NCBI GenBank assembly: GCA_038043445.1
Contig: JBBTBY010000007.1
Location: forward strand, 33,570-97,569
Direction: 5' to 3'
Source of the DNA: Spirochaetota bacterium
Lineage (GTDB): Bacteria > Spirochaetota > Brachyspiria > Brachyspirales > JACRPF01
DNA length: 64,000 bases
The position numbers were made by a program, and so were the translations under genes. A model generated the notes under the pieces. That model was not told where the DNA came from. It worked only from the letters and a program-made list of their open reading frames with translations, and did not search any database. Of the stretch, positions 50,522 to 59,628 are shown one piece after another (the stretch's first letter is position 1; each line of letters opens with the position of its first letter).

Positions 50522-51646
50522 CCATCCGGTCCTTTCCGCCAGGAGTTTTGTGTGCAGAACGAAATTCTGCCACGATACGTCCGACGGCACGCCGTGATCG
50601 CAGCCGGGGATGAATCCGCCGCTCTTTATGACCGGGGTGATCCGGTCTATCTCCGCTTTGAGCACATCCCCGCCCTTCGCCATCGCACGCTTGTCCACGC
50701 CGCCGCGGTATGCCATGTTCTTCCCGAATCGCTTCCTGAAAGCGACGATGTCATTTCCCGCGGCCACTTCGATGGGATCGCAGGCGTTTATCCCTGCTTC
50801 TATCCAAAGCGGTATGAGTTCACCGATGAACCCGTCCGAGTCGCAGGCGTAAATAGGTATGCCGTGTGCGCGTATCACCTCGCCCCAGCGTTTCCACACC
50901 GGCATGAGGAATCGCTTTGTCATCGCAGGCGAAATCATGGAATATGATTTGTACGCCATGTCCTCGGAAATATGAACGCTGTCGGGGATCACATGGGCGA
51001 AGGCGCGTTCCATGAGCGATACGATGTATTCCTGCCAGAAGTGAAGCATCTCATCCACGAAGTCCTCGTCATCGGCCATCATGACGCAGAGGTTCTCGAA
51101 TCCGAGCCATTCACGAAGCTGCCAGAACGGGCCGGAAAACCCGAACTGCAGGAAATGCTCGCGGTGTGCGAGTTTCGCCGCACGCGCCGCGGCATCGAGA
51201 GGCAAGCGCGCGGGATCGTTCGCATCGTAGCGTTTTTTCATCGATTCCCAGTCCGCACGGTTCTCAACGGGACACTTAATCCATCGGCGCGTGACGAAGT
51301 CGATGGGGTTACGCAGATATTCCACGGCGAATTCCCTGCTTATCTCGCAGATATTTCCCTTCCAATCCTGAACGATATGGGAATCCTCTTTTACCTCGAG
51401 AACTTTTTCTTCGAATTGCGGCATCATCCGCTCTGTGACCGGGAATGCGGTATACTCGGCGTGTCCCCACTCCGCTTTACCGCCTGCCAGTTCGTATGCA
51501 TATCGTGTCGTATCCGTTACGGCAGCAGGCAGGCCCTGGGTAAGCCACTTTTCCCGTGTTGATTTCCTCCCGCCGCCGGGTGTAAGCGGGATGCGGTCGG
51601 GCGTGCCGAACGTGAGCGTTTCAATGAAGCGTTCTCGGTCTGTCAT
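50516..51646 (-). CDS. Uroporphyrinogen-decarboxylase-like protein (paralogue 2)
   Basis: 376 residues, URO-D/MtaA superfamily. It starts MTDRERFIETLTFGTPDRIPL, a common beginning in this superfamily, and has FGFSGPFWQLREWLGFENLC, SVHISEDMAYKSYSMISP, and GIPIYACDSDGFIGELIPLWIEAGINACDPIEVAAG in separate parts of the barrel. It differs clearly from the paralogue at 26227. Such proteins frequently sit in sugar-degradation loci of Lentisphaerae, Planctomycetes and spirochaetes, and their reaction is largely unknown. It converges with the kinase gene. Confidence 0.82.
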   Translation of the reverse strand: MTDRERFIETLTFGTPDRIPLTPGGGRKSTREKWLTQGLPAAVTDTTRYAYELAGGKAEWGHAEYTAFPVTERMMPQFEEKVLEVKEDSHIVQDWKGNICEISREFAVEYLRNPIDFVTRRWIKCPVENRADWESMKKRYDANDPARLPLDAAARAAKLAHREHFLQFGFSGPFWQLREWLGFENLCVMMADDEDFVDEMLHFWQEYIVSLMERAFAHVIPDSVHISEDMAYKSYSMISPAMTKRFLMPVWKRWGEVIRAHGIPIYACDSDGFIGELIPLWIEAGINACDPIEVAAGNDIVAFRKRFGKNMAYRGGVDKRAMAKGGDVLKAEIDRITPVIKSGGFIPGCDHGVPSDVSWQNFVLHTKLLAERTGWL

Positions 51647-51741
51647 AGCGGTATCCTCCGAAGCGTATGCATGAAAGATACAGCCGTACCGGTCGGCGGG
51701 CGTTCAAAAAATAAACGACCAGTGTATAAAAAATTGATGCG

Positions 51742-54066
51742 CTACCGGTACATCCCCAGATGCGGACATTCCCTGATGACATCCGTATAGAATTTCGTGG
51801 TCTTGAATTTCGTGTTAAGCGTGCCGATCACGGCGGCGTCCTCCCGCGATACGGCATCACGCTTCGTATCGGAGTGGAGATAGAGCCCGTGCGCAATGAT
51901 GACGTTCGCGCATGCCCGTGCTGCCGATTCAGCATCCTTCGAACCCATTGCTTTTGCATAATAGCGAGACGCTTTCTTGAAATTATCGATCTCCTTCTCG
52001 TAGGTGTCCAGCGAACGTTTCATGCGCTCGGTCACGGCGGGTATGCCGAGGGGGAATTGTTCATGTATCTTTGCGTAGAAACGCGAGGGGGATGACGGTG
52101 TGAATCCGTCGTACTGTACGCCCAGCTCCGGCCGTGATGCGGTGCCTGCGTATGTTCCGACATCAGCATTGAGGAAGAGCGAGAACCAGATATTGCCGAG
52201 TGCGAGCGTCGGATCGCCCTTTAGCTGCACCGGGGCGAAGAGCTTTCCTTTGCCTCCCTCGGAGAGGGATTGAACGTACTGCAGTGTCTTCACCAGTTCG
52301 GTGAACGTCGTTTTTTTTATGGCGCATGCCGCGATGTATCTGTCGTGCGAGGGGATATGCGTGGCGTTGTTCTTTATCGGCGGGGAATCGAGTGAATACT
52401 GCACCGGCGTTTTTTTATTAAATGACGATGAAAGACGTTCAAAATGCCTAAGCGCTTGCGTAAGGTCCTCTTTGCGAAGCGATTTCATGCCGCGTGCACA
52501 GATGATATCGTCCGCAGAGAGAGGGGTCTTCGAGAAAATGAAACTGTCAAGTGTAGCGCCGGTCGGGCGTTTCGCGAGAAGCCCTTCGAGCACGAAGAGA
52601 TCGGCATCCTCGGAGACGCAGTCGATGAGATACGCTGCTGTCGTCCCTGATACTATGGAAAATGCCGCCGCTGCGCGCGCGATATCGTTCGCAGCGAGAA
52701 AGCGTTGTGCCGTGAGTGTAATGAGCGAGTCGCGGATGCGGGGGTTGCTGCCGGACATCCGCTCTGCCCAGCGAATATCGTCCAGAAGTCTTTTTTGGGC
52801 ATCCGCGGCGAACGTCCGCTGATTTTTCGCGAGCGCGAGCATGGTGCCCACGCAGTGCATCTGGTCCGCAACAGCGGCTGACGGCTTTTTTACCGATGAT
52901 GCCTGTGTGAGATGCTTTTCCGCATCGTTCAATTTCCCTGCGAGGAGGGATAGATATGACGCTGCGGCATACCAGAGCGCGCCCTGACGAATATCCGTAC
53001 GTGCACCTGCCTCCGAGCACAGGGCGATGAGCGCATCATAATCGCTTTTTGGTGTCCCGCCGCCGGTGAATTGATGCCGGTCGAGGCCCCACATCTCATG
53101 CTCGATCGTCTGTATCATGCGGACGAGGACTATCTCGGGTTTGCTCCCGCTTGGATTGGTATCGAGCACGGAAGCGAGTGTTTCGCGCGAATAGTCGCGC
53201 TTCTGCAGGAATGACCAGACGAATGCGGCCGTTGTCTGCTTGTGCTTGCTCGGCTCCTTGGAACCATACGCATCGAATTCGATCTTCGTGGTCATAAGGT
53301 ACATCGACTGCAGTGTCTGCGCCATGAGCGGCGGACATTGATCGAATATCTCGAGATAGTGGGTGAGCGCGCCGACGCGGTCGCCCTTCTTGTAGAGCGC
53401 CCGTGCCTTGTAACCGAGCGCTTGATATCCGATGAGGGTATTGCCGCGACGTTTCGCGACAAGATCGGTGTAATATTGTATCGCATCGTCATACTGTTCG
53501 GAAAGAACGGCGAAGCGCACCGCCTGAAAACCGTAGCGAAGCGCAAGGAATTCATTCTTAACGGATGAAGCCGATGCAACGGCACGCGATGCGAAGTCCT
53601 TGAACAGGGAGGTATACTTGCTCTTTTCCTCCATTGTGAACGGCTGCCATGACTGCATGCGCCGTTCCTGATACGAAGTAAGCGTCTTATTCACTTCGTT
53701 CATATACGAGATGTACTCGCTCATCGCATCATCGGCCTTCGCAATGCGCGTGAAGATCGAGTAGTTCGTGACCGCGGCCATGATGTCGGCGAGCTGCGGC
53801 GAGGATCTATATGCTGACTTGAAGTAAGTCTTCCAGTCGGAGAAAGTCGCATCATCACGGATGCGCGGCGGGTCGGTGAAGTAGGATATCGCGTCGACGG
53901 AATTCGGATAGAAGTTCCTGAACAGGGGGTCGCCGACGATGGATTGATCGAAGAAGGAATTCATCTGTTCGGGAAGCTCGCCGTCATCCACCCAGGCGCA
54001 GGGGACAAGGGGTGCGAGCAGAACGGCAGAAACGATGAAAATGCGGACGAATAGGGAACGTATCAT
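51742..54066 (-). CDS. Exported TPR-like repeat protein
   Basis: 774 residues with a signal peptide (MIRSLFVRIFIVSAVLLAPLVPCAW). The rest is almost wholly helical, with TPR-like pairs such as YDDAIQYYTDLVAKRRGNTLIGYQALGYKA and KLNDAEKHLTQAS, and LTQALRHFERLSSSF further on. The C-terminus KFYTDVIRECPHLGMYR resembles the end of some uncharacterised Bacteroidetes-type TPR proteins. It is likely a periplasmic scaffold; partner unknown. Between it and the uroporphyrinogen-decarboxylase-like gene there are 95 bases without features. Confidence 0.65.
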   Translation of the reverse strand: MIRSLFVRIFIVSAVLLAPLVPCAWVDDGELPEQMNSFFDQSIVGDPLFRNFYPNSVDAISYFTDPPRIRDDATFSDWKTYFKSAYRSSPQLADIMAAVTNYSIFTRIAKADDAMSEYISYMNEVNKTLTSYQERRMQSWQPFTMEEKSKYTSLFKDFASRAVASASSVKNEFLALRYGFQAVRFAVLSEQYDDAIQYYTDLVAKRRGNTLIGYQALGYKARALYKKGDRVGALTHYLEIFDQCPPLMAQTLQSMYLMTTKIEFDAYGSKEPSKHKQTTAAFVWSFLQKRDYSRETLASVLDTNPSGSKPEIVLVRMIQTIEHEMWGLDRHQFTGGGTPKSDYDALIALCSEAGARTDIRQGALWYAAASYLSLLAGKLNDAEKHLTQASSVKKPSAAVADQMHCVGTMLALAKNQRTFAADAQKRLLDDIRWAERMSGSNPRIRDSLITLTAQRFLAANDIARAAAAFSIVSGTTAAYLIDCVSEDADLFVLEGLLAKRPTGATLDSFIFSKTPLSADDIICARGMKSLRKEDLTQALRHFERLSSSFNKKTPVQYSLDSPPIKNNATHIPSHDRYIAACAIKKTTFTELVKTLQYVQSLSEGGKGKLFAPVQLKGDPTLALGNIWFSLFLNADVGTYAGTASRPELGVQYDGFTPSSPSRFYAKIHEQFPLGIPAVTERMKRSLDTYEKEIDNFKKASRYYAKAMGSKDAESAARACANVIIAHGLYLHSDTKRDAVSREDAAVIGTLNTKFKTTKFYTDVIRECPHLGMYR

Positions 54067-54265
54067 GGTATCACCTCATCGGTATGTCTTGGTGATAATA
54101 CCGCACAGTGCTGCAAAACACAACTGAAACAATATGCAGCGGGTAAGAATATTTATGTTACTCGAATAAAAAAAATCGATATCTTTTCCATGACGGTTCT
54201 GTGCTATGACGAGAACACCACCCCTCGGCATTTATTGCGTTGTCCAGGAGAAAGCGCATATGCCG

Positions 54266-54348
54266 CTCCCCTCTCTCACAGGGATCGGCGCAAATCGGCC
54301 TCCGTGCCTCGCGCCGACTGCAACATCGTGTTGCACGAATGAGGGGAG
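54266..54348. repeat. Compound stem-loop element
   Basis: CTCCCCTC (54266-54273) pairs with GAGGGGAG (54341-54348). Inside are CGGCGC/GCGCCG (54286-54291, 54311-54316) and a perfect TGCAACA-TCG-TGTTGCA hairpin (54319-54335). The left arm shares TCCCCTCTCTCAC with hairpin 1 of the element at 13055, so the two may be related. Confidence 0.6.
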
Positions 54349-54444
54349 AACATGTCGGTATGCAGAAATATATTAGGCTGAATTTTAATATTTACTGTGT
54401 TCAATACTTTATGTGCAGGCTCAAGGGGTATATCGTCAGAGCAG

Positions 54445-54467
54445 GCGGGAAATAAAATATCGGTGAA
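54445..54467. repeat. 23-base near-repeat, left copy
   Basis: Matches 59390-59412 at 22 of 23 positions (gcgggaaataaaatatcg, then g or c, then tgaa). In the right copy this is the 3' end of a decayed nucleotidyltransferase gene (reading REIKYR-stop); the left copy reads the same in one frame. The pair flanks the glycosidase gene 54640-58845. Confidence 0.65.
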
Positions 54468-54639
54468 TTCGGGCGAAATGACAGTGCGCGATGGGGTGGG
54501 CGGGGTATTATCACGGATAGACGGGGGCAGGCGATGCTACACCGCTGAAACGAGGTTGGATTTGACAGGAATTCGGCGGGTGGTATACAGGACCGAGTAG
54601 GAGGAGGCGATGGTGGCGAATGAAAACTCCTTTCCCTCG

Positions 54640-57600
54640 CTATGGCAGCGCAATTTCAAAAAAGGTAGTAGGGCCACAAGCCAGTCGAGCGGTGTCGACC
54701 TCAAGACGCAGTTTGCCATCCGTTTGAGTCAGCGGCAAAACCACCACCCTTTCTCCAGTCGCTCCCAGCGCCCATGCGCGCATTTTCTCGGATTGCTCAT
54801 GTTCGAGTGCAAAGGCCAGACGGCCAGTACGCAACAGCACAGGGTTGCCCCCACCCTTAAGCTGCTGCACGCAGTCGTCGGAATCATACGTTGCCCCGGT
54901 ATTCTGGCTGTCCGTGAGGTAGAAGACCAGGAGACGATGGCTTCGGGGGATTGGTACGCGGTCGAGCGAGACGATGGCCACCCCGGCGCGCACGGTGGAG
55001 CCCTCGAACATCACAGGACCCAATTTTTGTTTTTGGCCGGCCTCAGCGTTGAAGCCGATGCACTGCGGTGCCTGGACCGTGAGCAGGTTTTCGCGGGCAC
55101 TTAAATAGATCTCTCCGGTATCGCTCTCGAAACGGCCTTCCTTGGGCCGGGTGCGGTTGTCCCGGTTGAGGATGCCGGCACGTTTCAAGTTTTCCGTGAA
55201 CGCATCAGCGTCGAACTCACGGCCCGTGTTTTCAAGCGCGGTCGACGCGAGCATGGTCGAGAGGACTTCCGAGCCACCCGCCAAGGGGATCAGCGCGCGA
55301 ACAGCCGTTTTCCGAGTCGCCCAGGGGCTGCCTGGAAGACCCTCAAAGGCGATTCCGAAGCGGGCGACGAGGGAGAGGTTGGCTTGCTGCGTGTTGATGG
55401 CAGAACCGCTTAGCGCGGCCTGCTCCAGCAGGTCTTTCTCTTGCACCTGGAGGCAGAGCAGGTTGGTTGATTGGCTCACGGCGCGGTTGGCGAAAATGAA
55501 CCCGGTCAACAGTTCGGCCGCCCGGGCTACGGGATCGGGACCGATCACATAGGCATGGGGGATCCCGACACGCGAACGGTAAACCGGGTCGCAATGGGCG
55601 ATCATCATATCGTAATCCTGGAGTGCAAAGAGGGCGCCGGCCGCCAACCCCTCCTCATAATGGTAACGGTTCCACCAACCGTGTTTGTATTCGGTGACTA
55701 GGAATGGGCGATCCACCAGCCGCGTCGCTGCGATCGACGTCAGGTAGTCGAGTTTCGAGCGCAGGGAGCTGCCCTGCTGCATCCGGCGGTCCATGGGAAC
55801 GCCGTAATAGCCATGCTGGGAGACCACATCTCCCAAGGTGCGCAGGGGTGCATAATGCAGGTTCTTGCGTACGTCATAGACGGCCGACAAAACGCCCCGG
55901 TAGCCGAGCCCGCGCAGCGTTCGGGCGTACCACTGCGACATTTCGGTCTCCACCGCGAGCAGGAAGCGAGTCATCAACAGTCCGCGGGGATTCTTCTCGG
56001 ACAGCATTTTCATCGATGCCTCGAGATGGCCAATATCTTCGCCGGAAGCCAGCCAGCATTTGCCGGCTTCGTCAGTCAAGGCCGCACGTAAGCCGGCTTC
56101 GTCGTGGACGTTTCGCTTCAGCCAGTCCTGCCATACTTTCTGCCAATCAGGAGAAAACGCGTGGTAAGAGAGGCTGCCATCTTGTTCATTGTACGGATTG
56201 AGCACTGCCAAGACCGGATCATCGATGAGCCGGGTGCCGGTATAACGGTTGGTCCGGGTTAGGAAATTCCTTACCCCTGTGGCCCAGATTTTCCGGCTGC
56301 CGCCTTCGTCGACGAACAGTTTGGGGCGCAGATCGGTCTTGATCGACTGCGGATTTTTGTACTCCCACGAGGGCCCCGCATTCTGCTGGTAGCCACCCCA
56401 ATCCTGACAAGCATCAAGGTAGAGGTAGATGCCATTCTGTTTCAGGCGGGAGATCAGGTAATCGAGGCGATCCAACTGGATCGGGTTCATCTCGAAATCG
56501 GGGCGCGCCTCCACATCCCGGCGCAGGGTCTCCTCAATGCTGTCAATGCGTAGCAGGTTAAAACCGCGCCGACGCCATTCATCCACATAGCTGTCGATCA
56601 CCCGCTTATCCAGAAAGTTCTCATTGCTGGCGCAGTAGGGAAGCAGGCGCTCTGTCGGGTAAAGCAGCTTGCTCAACCAGACCGCAGCACCGCGAAAGAT
56701 GATACGCTCGCCGGGCCTATCGGTGAACTCAAATCCGCCTTTGGCTCCGAGGCGAACGCGACCCCAGCGACCCGCAGGGCCTTCTGCCACCAAGCGCGAC
56801 CAATCCAGCGCGCTGCCCGGCAGGACAAAATCGTTGGTAAATTGGAAGGGTTTCCATTCTTTGTTTTCGGCAAATACGAAATTCTCTTGGCTCGGCAGGG
56901 GATAATCTTCACACGTTAGGGTTGCACCAAGCACTATCCAGATCGAAGTCTCACTGGTTTCAAAACTGATTTCGTTATAGTCAAGACCTTGGTCCTCTAA
57001 GGGGAAACGCGAGAGAAAGACACCCACGCGTGCGCTCCCATTGTCCTTTTTTTCCACCGGGGCCCCGTTTGGCAGTCCTCGCGGCGTCCACCAGTCAGAG
57101 ACTTCCCGCCCCGATTGCACTTCGATGACCTTCTCATCGCGGTTGGCTCGTCTGAGGCGAATAGTCCCCACGGGCGTTCCCGACTTACTCTCATTCCAAC
57201 AAGTGGTGTGCAAGAGATACAAAAACCTCGCTTTTTTTGCTTCGACGGGAACAGTCGCCACCTGAATGCCGGCCGGAAATTTTTCACTGCGAAAGGTGAG
57301 TATCGAGCGGCCTTGATTTTTGAGGGGGTTTACAATGCGAAACGGTACGCCACCAAAGTTGGAGGCTTGGAGATCAAATTCCTTAAAATCGTTTTCTGGA
57401 CCCTGATCAGACCACCCCCCCTTGCCATCTCCGGCCTGCGCATCCGCAAAACCCATGTTGGCAGCATTTTCGATTGAGGCGAAAAAAACCGGGCCGCTGG
57501 GCACACTTCCCTTAGGGGGAATGCCGGTCAAAACGACATTCGACCGCGTCTCATCCTGACGCACCCATCCACTGATGGTCAAAAGTTGGTTGGTGCCCAC

Positions 57601-58845
57601 CTTGAGGCGCTGGTGTGCGGTTACCCAAGTCCAAACCCGCAGGCACGTTTTTCCGGAATGAGCGATCTTTTCGTCGTGCAAAAATCCGGCCTTTTCGAAA
57701 TCCGCTTGGCCCCGTTGTTGTTCGAGAAATTCCCAGGCGGCTTGCTGGGGCCATTCCATGTCCCCATTGACAAAAGCGGCCCCTTCGATCTTGACGTCGT
57801 CAAAAAGCACCGGGATAAAATGCGGTCGTGATCCAGACCCTTGGGAGTAGGGGCCCATAAATCGCAGGGCGAGAATGCCCGCATCACCGGTTTGGATTTG
57901 AAACCGGAAAGGCGTCCAAGTTTTTAAGTTACAGGGAAATTCGACCGTGAGCCGCTGAGGCCTGGTTTTTTCATCGCCCCAACTCGGGTGTTCACCGCGA
58001 ACGCCGCTTGCCCCCGAGACATAGGTGAGCGGCTCCTTCGTTGCGGAGGCGTCTATATCGATACGGGCCAGAACCGCGGCTTCCTCGATCGGGGCAGCAC
58101 CCGATGCCGGTACGGTGAACGCTTTCCTGTCTGCGCTCATGACCGATGCGATCTCGTTCTCGGGAAGCGCGGATGCATAGATGCGCACACTGTCGATATA
58201 CCCTTTGAACGCACGTATGCCGCCCGCATTCCCTATCTCGATGACCCCGCCGCCGAACACTGCATTGTCAGGCATTGCACTTTCGGAAAATGTTTTGACC
58301 AAGGCCCGGCTCTTGAATTGATACGCGGTAATATTCCTGTTCTTCGCATCGCATACGACTGCGATTATTGCGGGCGTCTCGGCGGCGACGGGAATGCCAG
58401 TGCTGTGGAATTTTATCTCGTTCTTCGAATTGCCCACCGCAAGGACTATCGCTCCGCTCTGCGCATATATCTGCAGCAGCGGAGAGAGCGTGACGATACG
58501 ACGCGGGAGATCATCGACAACGGCGGGATATATCGCCGCAATGACGGTGACCGTCGATGCACCTGCGAGTGCGCCTGCAGGAAAAAGCACTGCCCCGCCG
58601 TGCGGCACGGTTTTATCCTCAATGCCGCCGCGCGTGGAGCACATGTCGAGACAGCCGTTCATCATGCCTTCGCCGAAGCGCGCTTCTTCGCCGGCAGCGG
58701 TGTTCGCGAATTTCCCTTCGCCGCCGAACGAGCCGGTGTTCTTCAATGATCCGTCAAAAAGGAATTCGAGCGCGGGTTTCGTTTGCGCATGCAGCGAACA
58801 TGCAAAGATTATGGAAGTGAAAAGCACCGCTGCCCGTATGCTCAT
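54640..58845 (-). CDS. Giant secreted glycosidase-like protein, apparent mosaic gene
   Basis: 1401 residues. Signal peptide (MSIRAAVLFTSIIFACSLHAQ), then a LamG/concanavalin-like domain (about 28-230), beta-sandwich modules (about 290-680), a TIM barrel (about 700-1140) and a C-terminal beta domain. The barrel has RRRGFNLLRIDSIEE near 755, an Asn-Glu in LNPYNEQDGS near 883, and a Glu in FLVTEYKHGWW near 1052. The spacing of the two Glu fits acid/base and nucleophile of clan GH-A enzymes, but no family is assigned. DNA composition changes near 57,960-58,020: the head uses host-like codons, while the body (left part) has more homopolymer runs and different wobble choices. This suggests a foreign body fused to a host LamG leader. 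Confidence 0.75.
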   Translation of the reverse strand: MSIRAAVLFTSIIFACSLHAQTKPALEFLFDGSLKNTGSFGGEGKFANTAAGEEARFGEGMMNGCLDMCSTRGGIEDKTVPHGGAVLFPAGALAGASTVTVIAAIYPAVVDDLPRRIVTLSPLLQIYAQSGAIVLAVGNSKNEIKFHSTGIPVAAETPAIIAVVCDAKNRNITAYQFKSRALVKTFSESAMPDNAVFGGGVIEIGNAGGIRAFKGYIDSVRIYASALPENEIASVMSADRKAFTVPASGAAPIEEAAVLARIDIDASATKEPLTYVSGASGVRGEHPSWGDEKTRPQRLTVEFPCNLKTWTPFRFQIQTGDAGILALRFMGPYSQGSGSRPHFIPVLFDDVKIEGAAFVNGDMEWPQQAAWEFLEQQRGQADFEKAGFLHDEKIAHSGKTCLRVWTWVTAHQRLKVGTNQLLTISGWVRQDETRSNVVLTGIPPKGSVPSGPVFFASIENAANMGFADAQAGDGKGGWSDQGPENDFKEFDLQASNFGGVPFRIVNPLKNQGRSILTFRSEKFPAGIQVATVPVEAKKARFLYLLHTTCWNESKSGTPVGTIRLRRANRDEKVIEVQSGREVSDWWTPRGLPNGAPVEKKDNGSARVGVFLSRFPLEDQGLDYNEISFETSETSIWIVLGATLTCEDYPLPSQENFVFAENKEWKPFQFTNDFVLPGSALDWSRLVAEGPAGRWGRVRLGAKGGFEFTDRPGERIIFRGAAVWLSKLLYPTERLLPYCASNENFLDKRVIDSYVDEWRRRGFNLLRIDSIEETLRRDVEARPDFEMNPIQLDRLDYLISRLKQNGIYLYLDACQDWGGYQQNAGPSWEYKNPQSIKTDLRPKLFVDEGGSRKIWATGVRNFLTRTNRYTGTRLIDDPVLAVLNPYNEQDGSLSYHAFSPDWQKVWQDWLKRNVHDEAGLRAALTDEAGKCWLASGEDIGHLEASMKMLSEKNPRGLLMTRFLLAVETEMSQWYARTLRGLGYRGVLSAVYDVRKNLHYAPLRTLGDVVSQHGYYGVPMDRRMQQGSSLRSKLDYLTSIAATRLVDRPFLVTEYKHGWWNRYHYEEGLAAGALFALQDYDMMIAHCDPVYRSRVGIPHAYVIGPDPVARAAELLTGFIFANRAVSQSTNLLCLQVQEKDLLEQAALSGSAINTQQANLSLVARFGIAFEGLPGSPWATRKTAVRALIPLAGGSEVLSTMLASTALENTGREFDADAFTENLKRAGILNRDNRTRPKEGRFESDTGEIYLSARENLLTVQAPQCIGFNAEAGQKQKLGPVMFEGSTVRAGVAIVSLDRVPIPRSHRLLVFYLTDSQNTGATYDSDDCVQQLKGGGNPVLLRTGRLAFALEHEQSEKMRAWALGATGERVVVLPLTQTDGKLRLEVDTARLACGPTTFFEIALP

Positions 58846-58903
58846 GGCCGATCTCCCGCCGAAAGAATTCCTTCAGTATACTACGGAAACGCGGTGAGGT
58901 ACA

Positions 58904-59200
58904 ATGTATGAATTGGAAAACATCAGGAGAAAACGGAACGGTCTTGCGGGGAGCTGCTCTGTCAATAGCTTCCCGCTTCGATCGCATGCAATTTCCTACC
59001 CGTTTAAAACGGTAGGCACTCGGAAACCGGCGGCAGATTTCATCACGACGGTCAAATTCCTTGAGACGGTGGTGGCGCTGCGCGGGGCAAAACCATTTAT
59101 ACCCAAGGGGGTTTACCGGTTCAAAACACACGAGGAGGCTCAGTCGTGGTCCGAACGGATGATGACCCGCCCGAGAAAGAAAGCCGGCCCCTGGAGCTGA
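58904..59200 (+). CDS. Small partner protein of a nucleotidyltransferase toxin-like gene
   Basis: The convincing part is the C-terminal 60 or so residues: FITTVKFLETVVALRGAKPF, then IPKGVYRFKTHEEAQSWSERMMTR. I recall this kind of short protein beside AbiEii/DUF6036-like nucleotidyltransferases, but cannot check it here. The first 35 residues look non-conserved, so the true start may be downstream or the 5' end may be broken. It overlaps the following nucleotidyltransferase frame by about 55 bases, as coupled two-gene modules do. Function as an antitoxin is not shown. Confidence 0.55.
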   Translation: MYELENIRRKRNGLAGSCSVNSFPLRSHAISYPFKTVGTRKPAADFITTVKFLETVVALRGAKPFIPKGVYRFKTHEEAQSWSERMMTRPRKKAGPWS

Positions 59201-59411
59201 GCGATATCCTGCGCCTTGCACGTGCGCTCAATGAGCGCGGAGCTAAGTATGTCATCGTGGGTGGTATTGCGGTCATCCAACAGGGATTCACGGTGAAACA
59301 ATACCATTCGCCAATGCAGAACTGCTCTTAAAAATGAAGCAGGGCGTGAGAGAAAAAGACATTGATGGGAAATGGCACGGGGAATTGCCGCGGGAAATAA
59401 AATATCGCTGA
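59146..59411 (+). pseudogene. Decayed nucleotidyltransferase (AbiEii/DUF6036-like) gene
   Basis: From 59146 the frame reads LELSDILRLARALNERGAKY and then VIVGGIAVIQQGFT, the N-terminus of an MNT-type nucleotidyltransferase with its GG motif. The expected Asp-x-Asp region is missing. In another frame, from about 59293, the sequence reads ETIPFANAELLLKMKQGVRE and then KDIDGKW, ending PREIKYR-stop at 59411, which is the C-terminal part of the same family. An internal deletion and frame change have therefore removed the catalytic middle. The remnant is likely non-functional. Confidence 0.72.
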
Positions 59412-59412
59412 A
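59390..59412. repeat. 23-base near-repeat, right copy
   Basis: See 54445-54467. This copy includes the stop codon of the decayed nucleotidyltransferase. The following 59413-59565 stretch shows no feature. Confidence 0.65.
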
Positions 59413-59565
59413 AATCGGTGAACACGCGTGCAAGAGGTAACACAAGCTGCTAGGATCGAATTCGCGGAGTTCACGAAGATGTGAGCACACGTACTACTAC
59501 GCTAAAAGGCATCGTTAACACAAATTTGGTTTCCATAGCGTACTGACTTTTTCCGTTTTGTCGCA

Positions 59566-59594
59566 TTGACAGTCTCTCGCACCTGTCCTATACT
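59566..59594 (+). promoter_or_regulatory. Promoter of the LamG glycosidase gene
   Basis: TTGACA (59566-59571), 17-base spacer, TATACT (59589-59594), 34 bases before the ATG. Confidence 0.75.
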
Positions 59595-59628
59595 ACTGCA
59601 GAACACATTGTTCGTTACGGGGTATACC

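Larger units (their letters stand above)
54067..54639. other. Intergenic region with structured element and possible gene remnants
   Basis: 573 bases without a convincing intact gene. It holds a structured palindromic element (54266-54348), one copy of a 23-base near-repeat (54445-54467), and, facing right, TTGACA (54559-54564), a 16-base spacer, TATACA (54581-54586), then AGGAGGAGG and an ATG at 54610. The reading frame from that ATG runs antisense into the glycosidase gene, so it may be the beginning of a gene cut off by the imported segment, or chance. Confidence 0.5.

Noticed and set aside
54610..55104. A 164-residue plus-strand frame with strong AGGAGG and a promoter-like sequence
   Set aside because: After about ten codons it is wholly antisense to the glycosidase gene and shows no domain. 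At most its first codons are a truncated gene start.
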